From: CALOCV01 sp942491955
GTDB taxonomy: Bacteria; Chlamydiota; Chlamydiia; Chlamydiales; CALOCV01
NCBI GenBank assembly: GCA_942491955.1
Contig: CALOCV010000031.1
Coordinates: forward strand, 1 to 64,000
Length of the DNA stretch: 64,000 nucleotides
Reading direction: 5' to 3'
A program made the translations under genes and the position numbers. Below the pieces are notes generated by a model. The model made no database searches, was not told the DNA's origin, and saw only the letters and a list, made by a program, of their open reading frames with translations. Below are positions 17,591-24,623 of this stretch, piece after piece (the stretch's first letter is position 1; the number at the start of each line of letters is the position of its first letter).

Positions 17591-17719
17591 ATGAAACAAC
17601 CCAAAATCAAGCATGGGTACTATTCACAAGAACGCATTGCTGAGAGAAGAGTCTTTCGCTAGGAAATTAACGAGACGAAAAAACTCTTAGACGATATTCT
17701 TGGTTCCATTTCCGATTAA
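17591..17719 (+). pseudogene. Short gene remnant, unknown, one in-frame stop
   Basis: Reads MKQPKIKHGYYSQERIAERR, then a TAG, then EINETKKLLDDILGSISD and a stop. The two halves are in one frame, so a small protein of about 42 residues was probably broken by one substitution. No family recognised. Confidence 0.3.
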
Positions 17720-17895
17720 GAATCGTGGGTCAAGAGTTCCGAATCATCCACCTCAATAGCAATGTTTTTAAAATTTGAAGAAGTGACGACCTTCCGTCCA
17801 CTTTTCTCTTCTAATTCCTTGCGAGCATTGCCTGCTATTTTCCACCAGCTCTAGCAGTATCTCGATTCTCCTCAAAGCCTTGAGCGGCAACGCAA
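17716..17895 (-). pseudogene. C-terminal remnant of a BRO-N/antirepressor-like gene
   Basis: The translation matches the last 60 residues of the protein at 8424-9287: AQGFEENRDTARAGG, then NARKELEEKSGRKVV, SSNFKNIAI and DDSELLTHDS. A stop or indel breaks it in the AGG.IAGNAR segment. The N-terminal two thirds are gone. It shows that this gene family was duplicated in the genome and one copy decayed here. Confidence 0.75.
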
Positions 17896-17949
17896 CAATT
17901 TTTCTGTAAAATTTGAGATGTTTTTCCCTTATTCTATGTTTTGCTAATT

Positions 17950-18771
17950 TCAAAATCCTTCTGCACCACCATCAACATCCCTATAAAGCCCATCAAGCTG
18001 CAACGCTTCATCGTTAGACAAAATATGCGTAAAATAGTAGCCCTGTATCTCAGCTAGCCTAGAATCGTAAATACGGGGTTTTCTATTAATTGCTGTATAG
18101 TGAATACCTAGGTAATCAACCTTTAATTCTCCAAAAAGAGACTCTAATACATCCACATTCTTCCTTTTGTCATCAATAAACACAACTCTTGAAGGTTTGA
18201 TGCCTACTTTATTGAAGAACGCGGATAGCACGTCGCCTTTACTATTGTAGTCGCCAACAAAGAGAATACCGTCTTCGAAAACAGCGGGGCCATCGATATC
18301 AATGCTTAAACCTGTCAAATTATTTGGTGACGTAATTCTGAAATCAAGGCCCAGAGAATGAACTTGGCGAATAGTTGAATCAACAACCGAGGGTTGTCTA
18401 TGAGTCAACCCCATTACCTTCACTCCTTTTTTTTGCAATTCTTTTATAAGGAAGACGAAATCCAATTCGATAGGCTGGACCTCACAACTTCTTTGTACTT
18501 CTATCCAGTAAGGGTACACATCAAGAATGGCTTCAGTTTTCGTCATACCCTTGCTCATTCGCTCTTCGATTAAGTAATAAAACCAATCAGCATGTCCATA
18601 AGCTTGCTTTGCCTCAAACAAGCAATTATCTAAATCAACCAAGAACCAGGTATCACTCTTCCAATCATAATCGATATCTTTTACTGTTTGTACTTCAACG
18701 ACTTCACCATGAATTAGTGACGAAAGACAACAAGCAATGAGGAAGACCACTCCAACAAATTGTCTTAACAT
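17950..18771 (-). CDS. DUF2608 HAD-like exported protein
   Basis: A 273-residue protein with a cleavable signal (residues 1-22, LVGVVFLIACCLSSLIHG-like) followed by a HAD-like core: WFLVDLDNCLFE (nucleophile D and second D), VMGLTHRQ (motif II), and VVFIDDKRKNVDVLES (motif IV). This is the DUF2608 family, found mainly in chlamydiae and other intracellular bacteria. The phosphatase role is inferred from the fold. The signal peptide places it in the periplasm or outside. It sits 13 bases after an exported Nudix protein; the two may form an operon. Confidence 0.87.
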   Translation of the reverse strand: MLRQFVGVVFLIACCLSSLIHGEVVEVQTVKDIDYDWKSDTWFLVDLDNCLFEAKQAYGHADWFYYLIEERMSKGMTKTEAILDVYPYWIEVQRSCEVQPIELDFVFLIKELQKKGVKVMGLTHRQPSVVDSTIRQVHSLGLDFRITSPNNLTGLSIDIDGPAVFEDGILFVGDYNSKGDVLSAFFNKVGIKPSRVVFIDDKRKNVDVLESLFGELKVDYLGIHYTAINRKPRIYDSRLAEIQGYYFTHILSNDEALQLDGLYRDVDGGAEGF

Positions 18772-18784
18772 GATTAACTACACC

Positions 18785-19318
18785 TTAGGGGGTAGGCATT
18801 GCAATTTCTTTGTCACCCACACGATACGACAAATAATCTTTTAAGATCACAGCGTGGTCAAAAGCGAGATTATCCCATGGAATATCTTCAATTTTAACTA
18901 CCCATGCCTGAGCAGCATCATCTCCAGCAGTTGGGCTCATAAAGGCCTTAGCGACATGGGTTACTTCTACTGAATGATGGCGAAAGTCTCTTGTAGGATC
19001 CGAGTAAACGTGGAACTGTCTCAAATCGTGCAGTTCTAAATTAACTTCCTCCATCATTTCCCTTCGAACAGCATCCTCTACCGTTTCTCCATATTCTACT
19101 TTTCCACCAGGAATTGCTTTACCCCAAGGCGCCTTGCCTCTCTCAATCAAAACGATGCCTTTAAATTCACCTTGTTCAAAAACTTCGATGATTGCAGTTG
19201 TTGTCAATATTGGTGGTTTGTGAGCTGAAGATCCTGCTACGGCATGACATGGTGATACCGCTGTGCAGAAGACGACAACCAGCGATAAAATAAATAGCTT
19301 CGCACTATTTTGCTTCAT
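18785..19318 (-). CDS. Nudix hydrolase with signal peptide
   Basis: A 177-residue protein. Residues 1-27 form a signal peptide (KLFILSLVVVFCTAVSPCHA), then a Nudix domain with the box GGKVEYGETVEDAVRREMME followed by EVNLEL. AIPGG before the box and the HSVEVTHVAKAF strand fit. The ATG at 19318 has GGAGG upstream, which decides the start. Nudix enzymes normally work in the cytoplasm, so an exported one suggests a periplasmic or secreted substrate, perhaps host nucleotides. Paired with the exported DUF2608 HAD-like protein. Confidence 0.87.
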   Translation of the reverse strand: MKQNSAKLFILSLVVVFCTAVSPCHAVAGSSAHKPPILTTTAIIEVFEQGEFKGIVLIERGKAPWGKAIPGGKVEYGETVEDAVRREMMEEVNLELHDLRQFHVYSDPTRDFRHHSVEVTHVAKAFMSPTAGDDAAQAWVVKIEDIPWDNLAFDHAVILKDYLSYRVGDKEIAMPTP

Positions 19319-19403
19319 ATTTCCTCCAGAAATTGTTGAGTGATAAGTTATACATAGTGTAATTGAGCCTCCATAAGCAAAGATATCGCATGCAGACAAA
19401 AAA

Positions 19404-19486
19404 AAGGCTTACTCCAAAAACGGAGTATCACATGATCTCCAATAAAAAAACGAGGTATCATCCTCAATAAAACAGGAGTAAGCCTT
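19404..19486. repeat. Small inverted-repeat element with internal repeat
   Basis: An 83-bp unit with perfect 12-bp ends AAGGCTTACTCC / GGAGTAAGCCTT and two internal near-copies of AAAACGGAGTATCA (the second AAAACGAGGTATCA). It could be a small mobile element or a structured RNA. It lies just upstream of the Nudix gene's 5' region. Confidence 0.45.
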
Positions 19487-19494
19487 AGTAAGGC

Positions 19495-19641
19495 TTGACA
19501 CATTATGCGGGATTAGCTGTTTTTTGGAAAACAGTAGCCATCTGTATTCTTGATATTCTAAGGAAAAATCGTGAAAGAAGCCAAGACGTTCTGCTTCATG
19601 ATAGAGGCTGGATTCCCCAACAAATTGCAGAAACCCTACTT
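19495..19641 (+). pseudogene. N-terminal remnant of an IS630-like transposase
   Basis: Translation gives ILRKNRERSQDVLLHDRGW and IPQQIAETLLI, a helix-turn-helix of the kind that opens IS630-family transposases (LLHDRG.S.QQIAE.L). The frame is cut at 19642 by a family C foldback element. No catalytic DDE part is nearby. Confidence 0.5.
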
Positions 19642-19804
19642 ATACCAAACGCGATAAATAAATACATAAATTGGATTCAAGATTTTTTTTGCGAAATTTG
19701 TTTTGGAGATCGCAGCAAATTCTTGTGAGTTTGCAAGATAGAAAAATAGATTTCGAAAAAAAAATGAAGATCAATTTATGCGTTTATTTATCGCGTTTTG
19801 GTAT
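19642..19804. mobile_element. Foldback (MITE-like) element, family C, copy 1
   Basis: A 163-bp foldback with ends ATACCAAACGCGATAAATAA and reverse complement. Its core (CGAAATTTGTTTTGGAGATCG and beyond, 19695 onward) matches copy 2 at 35836-35997 in the opposite orientation, but the outer arm sequences differ between copies while still pairing within each. It interrupts an IS630-like remnant. Confidence 0.8.
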
Positions 19805-20028
19805 TATTTCAGATCAGGCCGTAGGGAATCCTATTAAAGAATATAAGACCTCCTCCAAATTGAGACCGATTCAAGCCTCTTTTGTAAACATGTAATGATT
19901 AATTTGTGAGTGGAATGGGAAATTTATATAAACCTGTTAAGTTTTTAAAAATTAACTATTAATATTAGAAATTGTACTGCTGACTTGAATTTTTAGATAG
20001 CAATTTTATCGAAAGGACGTCAAGAAAA

Positions 20029-20057
20029 CCCAGACCAAATCTTTGATTGGGTCTGGG
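20029..20057 (-). terminator. Terminator-like hairpin
   Basis: CCCAGACC-N12-GGTCTGGG-type stem followed on the minus strand by TTTTCTT. No obvious minus-strand gene ends just before it, so it may belong to a mobile remnant. Confidence 0.4.
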
Positions 20058-20095
20058 ATGAATTGACGCCTAGTCATCAAACATGCGCTTGATTT

Positions 20096-20188
20096 TGCGC
20101 ATGTTGATGACGTTTTAGTTTTGGGGGGAGTCCCGTTTCTCCCCCAAAACGTCATCTATTTGTGCCAATGGCACAACCCTTATTGGAT
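20096..20188. repeat. Dispersed repeat, family E, copy 2
   Basis: Reverse-complement relative of 11201-11295. It contains a strong stem: GATGACGTTTT ... AAAACGTCATC around GGGGGGAGTCCCGTTTCTCC. The remainder of 19806-20095 and 20189-20360 shows no gene I can support. Confidence 0.65.
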
Positions 20189-20360
20189 TCAATTTAAAGA
20201 AAGTACGTTTATGGAAAGAGGGCTACGTCCCATTGGAAAGAACATAGCTCAGAGGCTTGCTATGGTGTTCAAGACCGACTATAGAATATTTCTTTGAGGT
20301 GCAGTACCTTTCAGAGGCCTGTGAATGCTCCCTTGTTAAAAACGAGAGCTTCTAGGGATA

Positions 20361-20410
20361 CCCACGCCATAGATTCCTAGGGCGGTAGCGCCATGCTACT
20401 ATCGCGTGGG
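20361..20410. other. Structured inverted repeat of unknown role
   Basis: CCCACGC at 20361-20367 pairs with GCGTGGG at 20404-20410, with an inner GGCG/CGCC stem. It lies about 120 bases from the copied tRNA end. It could be the end of a lost mobile element or a structured RNA; no family recognised. Confidence 0.3.
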
Positions 20411-20489
20411 AGTTAATGGCAAGCGGCTTATATCTAGCCTTGCAAGACTGGATTTTACGCCGTAAGGGCTAAAAATGACTTGCACAAAA

Positions 20490-20521
20490 AAGAGTTTAAG
20501 CCGATAAAAGCTTAAACTCTT
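20490..20521 (-). terminator. Rho-independent terminator, probably the original tRNA-Leu terminator
   Basis: Perfect 12-bp stem AAGAGTTTAAGC / GCTTAAACTCTT with an 8-base loop, followed on the minus strand by six T's. It stands 11 bases after the 3' end of the partial tRNA-Leu copy. The intact tRNA-Leu at 23265 has no such terminator beside it, which suggests that an insertion separated the tRNA from this terminator. Confidence 0.75.
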
Positions 20522-20532
20522 GTATATAAAGA

Positions 20533-20587
20533 TGCTCGGAACAGGACTCGAACCTGCACGGGGTTGCCCCCAAGGGATTTTAAGTCC
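20533..20587 (-). repeat. Partial tRNA-Leu copy, distal attachment site of the island
   Basis: These 55 bases repeat the 3' part of tRNA-Leu(TAA) (23265-23319) from the acceptor end to the anticodon arm, with one mismatch in the variable arm. The 5' half of the tRNA is absent. This is the usual footprint left by an element that integrated into a tRNA 3' end. Confidence 0.85.
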
Positions 20588-20767
20588 ATTCCGTTCACGT
20601 AACGCTACATAACATCCCGTGATTTCTCGAGACAAATATAGCAGAGGTTGAGCATCTTGTATACTCAAAAGTTATGGGAAATTATGGGGTATGACGCCAT
20701 GTACTGGCCCACCAGTGGCCCACAGATTTTACAATCTTTTACCTGAATGACCCGATATATGGCATTT

Positions 20768-20913
20768 GGGCAACAGCCGTTGCCCGAATTCAACCAGGCC
20801 ATTTTAATGGGGTATTTTTCACAAAAAGATGCTTTTTTTGTGAAAAAATACCAGAAGAACCATTAATCATGTAACAAAAACACCCAGTTGACGTTATTGG
20901 GTTTTTTTGTTAC
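20768..20913 (+). promoter_or_regulatory. Three tandem palindromes upstream of abiEi
   Basis: Three inverted repeats precede the AbiE genes: GGGCAAC-N4-GTTGCCC (20768-20785), a stem with GGTATTTTTCACAAAAA and its complement (20811-20852), and GTAACAAAAA...TTTTTGTTAC around ACCCA/TGGGT (20871-20913). AbiEi antitoxins are known to repress their own operon by binding inverted repeats near the promoter, so these are candidate operators. The last two may also act as terminators for incoming transcription. Confidence 0.5.
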
Positions 20914-20922
20914 ATTTAAGGT

Positions 20923-21519
20923 ATGATAGAGTCGAAATATTTATATATGCTCCAAGAACTCTCGAAAAAGCCTGTTTTTTCCTCGAAAGAAGGGAGAGAG
21001 GCAGGTATTCCCCCTCGCATGCTTGCCCATTTTTGTTCTAAAGGATTAATCGAGCGTGTTAGCCGAGGGATTTATAAGATTAAAGATTTACAATTAAAGG
21101 AAGATTTCGAATGGGAAGATCTAACCCTAACGGTTATGGGCATTCCAACTGGGGTTATTTGCTTGATTTCAGCATTGTGTGTTTACGATCTGACAGACGA
21201 AATCATGAGGGAATACTGGATAGCAGTTCCACACACGACCACAGCTCCCCAGAGATCAAATACCCGAATTATCCGTATGAGAAATATGACCCTTGGACAA
21301 ACGACAAAAGAAATTGCCGGGCAAAAAGTCAAAATCTTTGACCGCGAGCGCACAATCGTCGATGCTTTTCGTTATCTAGACAAGGAGATAGCAGTCAAAG
21401 CTTTGCAGGCTTATTTGAAGTCGAGCAAGGAGGTTCGCCCAGATCTAAAAAAGCTCAAAAAATATTCGAAAGTTCTCAAAGTAAATTTAACCCCATACAT
21501 TATAGCCTTTACAACATGA
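20923..21519 (+). CDS. abiEi: Type IV toxin-antitoxin antitoxin, AbiEi family
   Basis: A 198-residue AbiEi antitoxin: N-terminal winged helix (FSSKEGREAGIPPRMLAHFC, then KGLIERVSRGIYKI), followed by the AbiEi C-terminal domain (CLISALCVYDLTDE, YWIAVPHTTTAP, KIFDRERTIVDAFRYLDKE). AbiEi represses the operon and counters the toxin without binding it directly. Its end overlaps the toxin ATG by four bases (ATGA). Located in the tRNA-Leu island. Confidence 0.92.
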   Translation: MIESKYLYMLQELSKKPVFSSKEGREAGIPPRMLAHFCSKGLIERVSRGIYKIKDLQLKEDFEWEDLTLTVMGIPTGVICLISALCVYDLTDEIMREYWIAVPHTTTAPQRSNTRIIRMRNMTLGQTTKEIAGQKVKIFDRERTIVDAFRYLDKEIAVKALQAYLKSSKEVRPDLKKLKKYSKVLKVNLTPYIIAFTT

Positions 21520-22394
21520 CTCTACCAATTGAACAATCCATTAAAGAAAAAATTAGATCCATTGCAAAGTCGCGTGATACATCGTTCGCAGAACTTTGGA
21601 GAAATTTGATTTTAGAGAGATTTCTAGCTCGTTTATGCCAATCTCAATACAAACACAATTTCATATTTAAAGGAGGAGCCCTTCTTGCGAGATATCTCAC
21701 TCTTGGGCGTGAAACGAAAGATATCGATTTTCTTGTTAACCAACTTTCAAACGAAATGGAAGTTTTGGGAAGCGTGTTAGAGGAAATTAGCGCGATCGAC
21801 TTGAATGACAGTTTTGAGTTTAAAACAGTGAATGTAGACACTCTAAATCATGACCACATGCCTTATACCGGGGCGACAGTCAAATTAATTGCAAAATTTG
21901 GGGCTACGAAAACACATCTAGACATGGATTTAGGTTTTGGTGACGTTGTTGAGCCCATCGATTACTCAGTTGATTTGATTTCGACCAAAAAAGGCCCTTT
22001 ATTTGAGAGTCGTATTTCTCTTAGTTGCTACCCCAAAGAATTCATTTTCGCAGAAAAATTAGAAACCGTTGTTTTCCGCGGCGGGACTAATTCAAGGATG
22101 AAAGACTTTCATGACTTGTACTCTTTAATTTCAATTCCAAATCTACTGAATGAAATACAAGCTGAAAGAGCAGTTCGCATGGTTTTTGAACACAGAGGGT
22201 CGGGAATAAATGAACTGCCCATCGTTTTCGACGATGAAGATGTCCAGCTCTTGAACAAAACGTGGGGCTTTTATTATCGACGGCTTAAATCCAACGAGAT
22301 CAAAAAGACCCTACCAACTGACCACTGGAAATTAACCCAAGCGATTAATGACTGGCTGTTAAATAAAACAAAAATTTGCCACAAAGAATCTTGA
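21516..22394 (+). CDS. abiEii: Nucleotidyltransferase toxin, AbiEii family
   Basis: A 292-residue AbiEii/AbiGii-type nucleotidyltransferase toxin. The family motifs are visible: FIFKGGALLARYL (motif I, KGG-x-L), ETKDIDFLV (motif II, T.DIDF), KTHLDMDLGFGD and a later EFIFAEKLETVV with RMKDFHDLY (motif III/IV). AbiEii enzymes block growth by modifying tRNA acceptor ends with nucleotides and give abortive phage resistance. The start is fixed by the 4-bp overlap with abiEi, and its stop overlaps the ATG of the TOTE stub (TGATG), so three genes were once coupled. Confidence 0.93.
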   Translation: MTLPIEQSIKEKIRSIAKSRDTSFAELWRNLILERFLARLCQSQYKHNFIFKGGALLARYLTLGRETKDIDFLVNQLSNEMEVLGSVLEEISAIDLNDSFEFKTVNVDTLNHDHMPYTGATVKLIAKFGATKTHLDMDLGFGDVVEPIDYSVDLISTKKGPLFESRISLSCYPKEFIFAEKLETVVFRGGTNSRMKDFHDLYSLISIPNLLNEIQAERAVRMVFEHRGSGINELPIVFDDEDVQLLNKTWGFYYRRLKSNEIKKTLPTDHWKLTQAINDWLLNKTKICHKES

Positions 22395-22678
22395 TGGATC
22401 CCCAGTTTGAACAATTGCTTCAAGAGTTAACCTCCCGCCTTCAAATAATTGAGGCTGAAAAAACTGATTGTTTAAATCGGATTAAAGAAATAGATAATGA
22501 ACTGCTCACCATAAAGAGTGAAATCAAAAAATATAGCTTTCCAACGGCTAAGGTAGATCCTGTTCATGATGGAACCAACAACCAATTTACTATCGAGAAA
22601 AAAATTACACTCTTTCGAAGCCTTTTTCGTGGAAGAGAAGATGTTTATCCTGTTTATTGGGTTAATCCCTTCGGGTAA
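22394..22678 (+). pseudogene. N-terminal stub of a TOTE conflict-system primase/helicase gene
   Basis: A 94-residue frame: a coiled-coil N-terminus (LLQELTSRLQIIEAEKTDCL, then RIKEIDNELLTIKSEIKK), followed by IEKKITLFRSLFRGREDVYP and VYWVNPFG. The last part is the highly conserved opening of the archaeo-eukaryotic primase domain of TOTE-type proteins (KI.LFRSLFRGREDVYP..W.N..G). Full proteins are several hundred residues longer with primase, helicase and nuclease parts; here all that follows is lost and a terminator hairpin begins at once. The start overlaps the abiEii stop. So the defence island once carried a second conflict gene. Confidence 0.78.
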
Positions 22679-22680
22679 AT

Positions 22681-22717
22681 TCCCCGCAGCTTGCTGCGGG
22701 GAGGATTCATTTTTTTG
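22681..22717 (+). terminator. Rho-independent terminator after the AbiE operon
   Basis: Stem CCCCGCAG-CTTG-CTGCGGGG (22682-22701) followed by a T-rich stretch ending TTTTTTT. It closes the abiEi-abiEii-TOTE transcript. Confidence 0.75.
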
Positions 22718-22751
22718 CTTTGAAAAGAGAATTTTCTGGAAAAATTTGCCA

Positions 22752-23081
22752 TTAACGAATCTTTGCCCTAGGAATTAGGCAACACAGTCGTCCCTTTGCA
22801 TACCCTTCTTCAAGAGCTACCAAGGTATGCGGGATTTTAGCTGTTGATGCAGGTGGATAAAGAAAGTCTAAGCGATGCTTACCGCTTACCCATCTTCTTC
22901 CATCTTCAAGGCATGTGATGATTAGCGCAGAACGTTTTGGAGAAACCCCAACTAAGGCTACAAGCTCTGAAATATCTTCTTGAAAATCTGACTCTATTGA
23001 AAAAAGCGATGTGCTCACAAAGAATAATGAAAAAAACGCTAGTAAAAGGACAGTGGTGCGCCTGGAAAATCTTTGTTTCAT
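22752..23081 (-). pseudogene. N-terminal stub of a class D beta-lactamase-like protein
   Basis: A 109-residue frame with a signal peptide (VLLLAFFSLFFVSTSLFS) and then SALIITCLEDGRRWVSG, followed by FLYPPASTAKIPHTLVALEEG. PAST.KIP..L.ALE.G is the active-site region of OXA-type class D enzymes and BlaR sensor domains (serine and lysine of STxK). After this the frame runs into unrelated sequence (CCLIPRAKIR) and stops, so the catalytic SxV and KTG boxes are missing. A relic inside the tRNA island. Confidence 0.72.
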
Positions 23082-23264
23082 TTACTCACCTCAAGGTTAA
23101 TGATTCAAACCCAGTAAACCTTGATATTCTACTCATCTTTCAAAGATGATTTTCCACTACCACATTCTCCTATGCGTTAGAAAAGTTGGACAGGGGTTGG
23201 ACAAAATTGACTTAGATTGAAAATAGGTTTCACCATTATAAACCTAAGTCATTATGTCTTAGTT

Positions 23265-23347
23265 TGCTCGGAACAGGACTCGAACCTGCACGGGGTTACC
23301 CCCAAGGGATTTTAAGTCCCTAGTGTCTACCATTCCACCATCCGAGC
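23265..23347 (-). tRNA. tRNA-Leu (anticodon TAA)
   Basis: The minus-strand sequence folds as a tRNA with acceptor stem GCTCGGA/TCCGAGC, anticodon arm AGGGA-CTTAAAA-TCCCT (anticodon TAA), a long variable arm typical of Leu (TTGGGGGTAACCCCG) and T-arm GCAGGTTCGAGTCCTGT. The CCA end is not encoded. The 3' part is duplicated at 20533-20587 by an island insertion. Confidence 0.95.
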
Positions 23348-23424
23348 AGAGGAGCAAAGAGGATACATTTTTGCCTTAGAAAAATCAATCGCATTCCTAT
23401 TGGCTTTGGGGTCTATTGGGTATT

Positions 23425-23525
23425 GGGGTCAGGCCTGACCCATTTGTTTCAAATGTCCGAATGTGGCCTGACCCCAAAGCCCCAAAGCCATTTGTTTCAA
23501 ATGTCCGAATGTCAGGCCTGACCCC
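23425..23525. repeat. GTCAGGCCTGAC palindromic repeats (two units)
   Basis: Two tandem units built from GGGGTCAGGCCTGAC and TTTGTTTCAAATGTCCGAATG. The same modules form a perfect palindrome at 57489-57547. They resemble REP-like intergenic palindromes. This one lies 3' of the charged protein gene and may serve as its terminator. Confidence 0.7.
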
Positions 23526-23544
23526 AAAGCCAATGGTTCTCTAC

Positions 23545-24444
23545 CTACCCTTCTGTTTGATAAGGTTCTTCAATCGAAGCACCTTCTTCATGTTCTTCTT
23601 CCTCTTCAGCGGGAAAAGAAGCAGGTTTCTCTAATTCCACTTCTCCTTCATCCTCATCTAACAATTCTTGAACACGTCCGTGCTCTTCAAGATCCCTCTC
23701 AATGAGATCACCATCCTCCCCTTTCTCAAAAAACGCCTGCTTAAAAAGCTCGTCCTCTCTATATCGAGAAATCGTCTCGCTAATCAAAAGCGGTGGAGCA
23801 GGGACATGCGGCTTCTCCACTCTTCCCGAGGTTTTTTGCCCCCCAATAACGAGTTTGGGCGTTTCTTTTCCACTAAAAGAGGCGCCTCTTCCTTTTTCAA
23901 TATCGGGAGGTGGAAGAACTAATCGAGGAAAATTTACCGTTTTTTTCTCTTCATTTGGAACCTCGGCGTCTCCCGCGCGTCCCTCACGTCGCTTCTTATA
24001 TAGCCGTTTCCTTTCGCGTCCCTTGTCTCCTTTTACTTCACTCTCTTTTTTGGGTGGTTCCTCTTTTGCTGCTACCGACTTTTTCCGTTTTCTTCCCGAT
24101 TTCTCTTCCTTGGCAGTAGCGGCCTCTTTTATCTCTTTTTCTGTTCTCTCTATTTTGGTAGATTCCTTACCACCAGCAATCTTGATCGTGCGATCCGCAG
24201 CGACATTCTTCAATACCATCCGTGTCTCTCTGACCTCAAGCACTTCATAATCTGTGCATGGAACGAGAAACGCTTTTGGCCTCTCTTTCGACCGAAAGAA
24301 AAAAGAACTCCCAAAGGAGACAACTTCTAATGCATCGACAAAATATTCTTCCAGCCCAGAAGCTTTACTGCTTCGGACGACCAACTTACACCCCTCTCGT
24401 GGGGTAATAATGGTCTCTATAATAGGTTCTCTTGTATAATCCAC
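23545..24444 (-). CDS. Charged low-complexity protein, chlamydial gapA neighbour
   Basis: A 299-residue protein with an ordered N-terminal part (residues 1-90, ITPREGCKLVVRSSKASGLE, then FVDALEVVSFGSSFFFRSK) and a long highly charged middle rich in K, E, R (residues 95-190), ending with an acidic C-terminus. In chlamydial genomes, as I remember, a similarly charged hypothetical protein lies next to gapA, and this looks like its counterpart; I could not verify the homology. The N-terminal domain might bind nucleic acid or protein. Function unknown. Confidence 0.75.
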   Translation of the reverse strand: MDYTREPIIETIITPREGCKLVVRSSKASGLEEYFVDALEVVSFGSSFFFRSKERPKAFLVPCTDYEVLEVRETRMVLKNVAADRTIKIAGGKESTKIERTEKEIKEAATAKEEKSGRKRKKSVAAKEEPPKKESEVKGDKGRERKRLYKKRREGRAGDAEVPNEEKKTVNFPRLVLPPPDIEKGRGASFSGKETPKLVIGGQKTSGRVEKPHVPAPPLLISETISRYREDELFKQAFFEKGEDGDLIERDLEEHGRVQELLDEDEGEVELEKPASFPAEEEEEHEEGASIEEPYQTEG

Positions 24445-24623
24445 AATAATTCCTTCCCAGTATTGTTTTATAGCTACATGGGAAGAAGAAGCAATAGCAT
24501 AGGTTCGTGTTGATCTATCGTATCCAAGCCATCATTTATCGGCCCTTCATATCTTCTTGTTCAAGACTTCTTACCTTTGATGCCATCGCCTTTTCCCTCA
24601 TAGCAAAATAATCATTCTAATAT

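Larger units (their letters stand above)
20533..23347. mobile_element. tRNA-Leu-associated defence island remnant
   Basis: About 2.7 kb lie between the intact tRNA-Leu (23265-23347) and the 55-bp partial copy (20533-20587). Cargo: AbiEi/AbiEii toxin-antitoxin pair, the N-terminal stub of a TOTE primase-helicase gene, and a class D beta-lactamase-like stub. No integrase gene is present, so the element is probably a relic that can no longer move by itself. Palindromes and GC-rich repeats fill 20590-20920. Confidence 0.8.

Noticed and set aside
20189..20360. Possible end of an IS605/TnpB-type element with guide-like RNA next to the CCCACGC repeat
   Set aside because: No TnpB coding sequence could be recognised, so only the inverted repeat is reported.
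20399..20668. A frame on the minus strand covering the partial tRNA copy
   Set aside because: It overlaps the tRNA-derived repeat and the terminator and has no similarity to a known protein.
22376..22393. An upstream start for the TOTE stub at 22376
   Set aside because: ATG 22394 overlapping the abiEii stop is the better start; the earlier one lies wholly inside abiEii.
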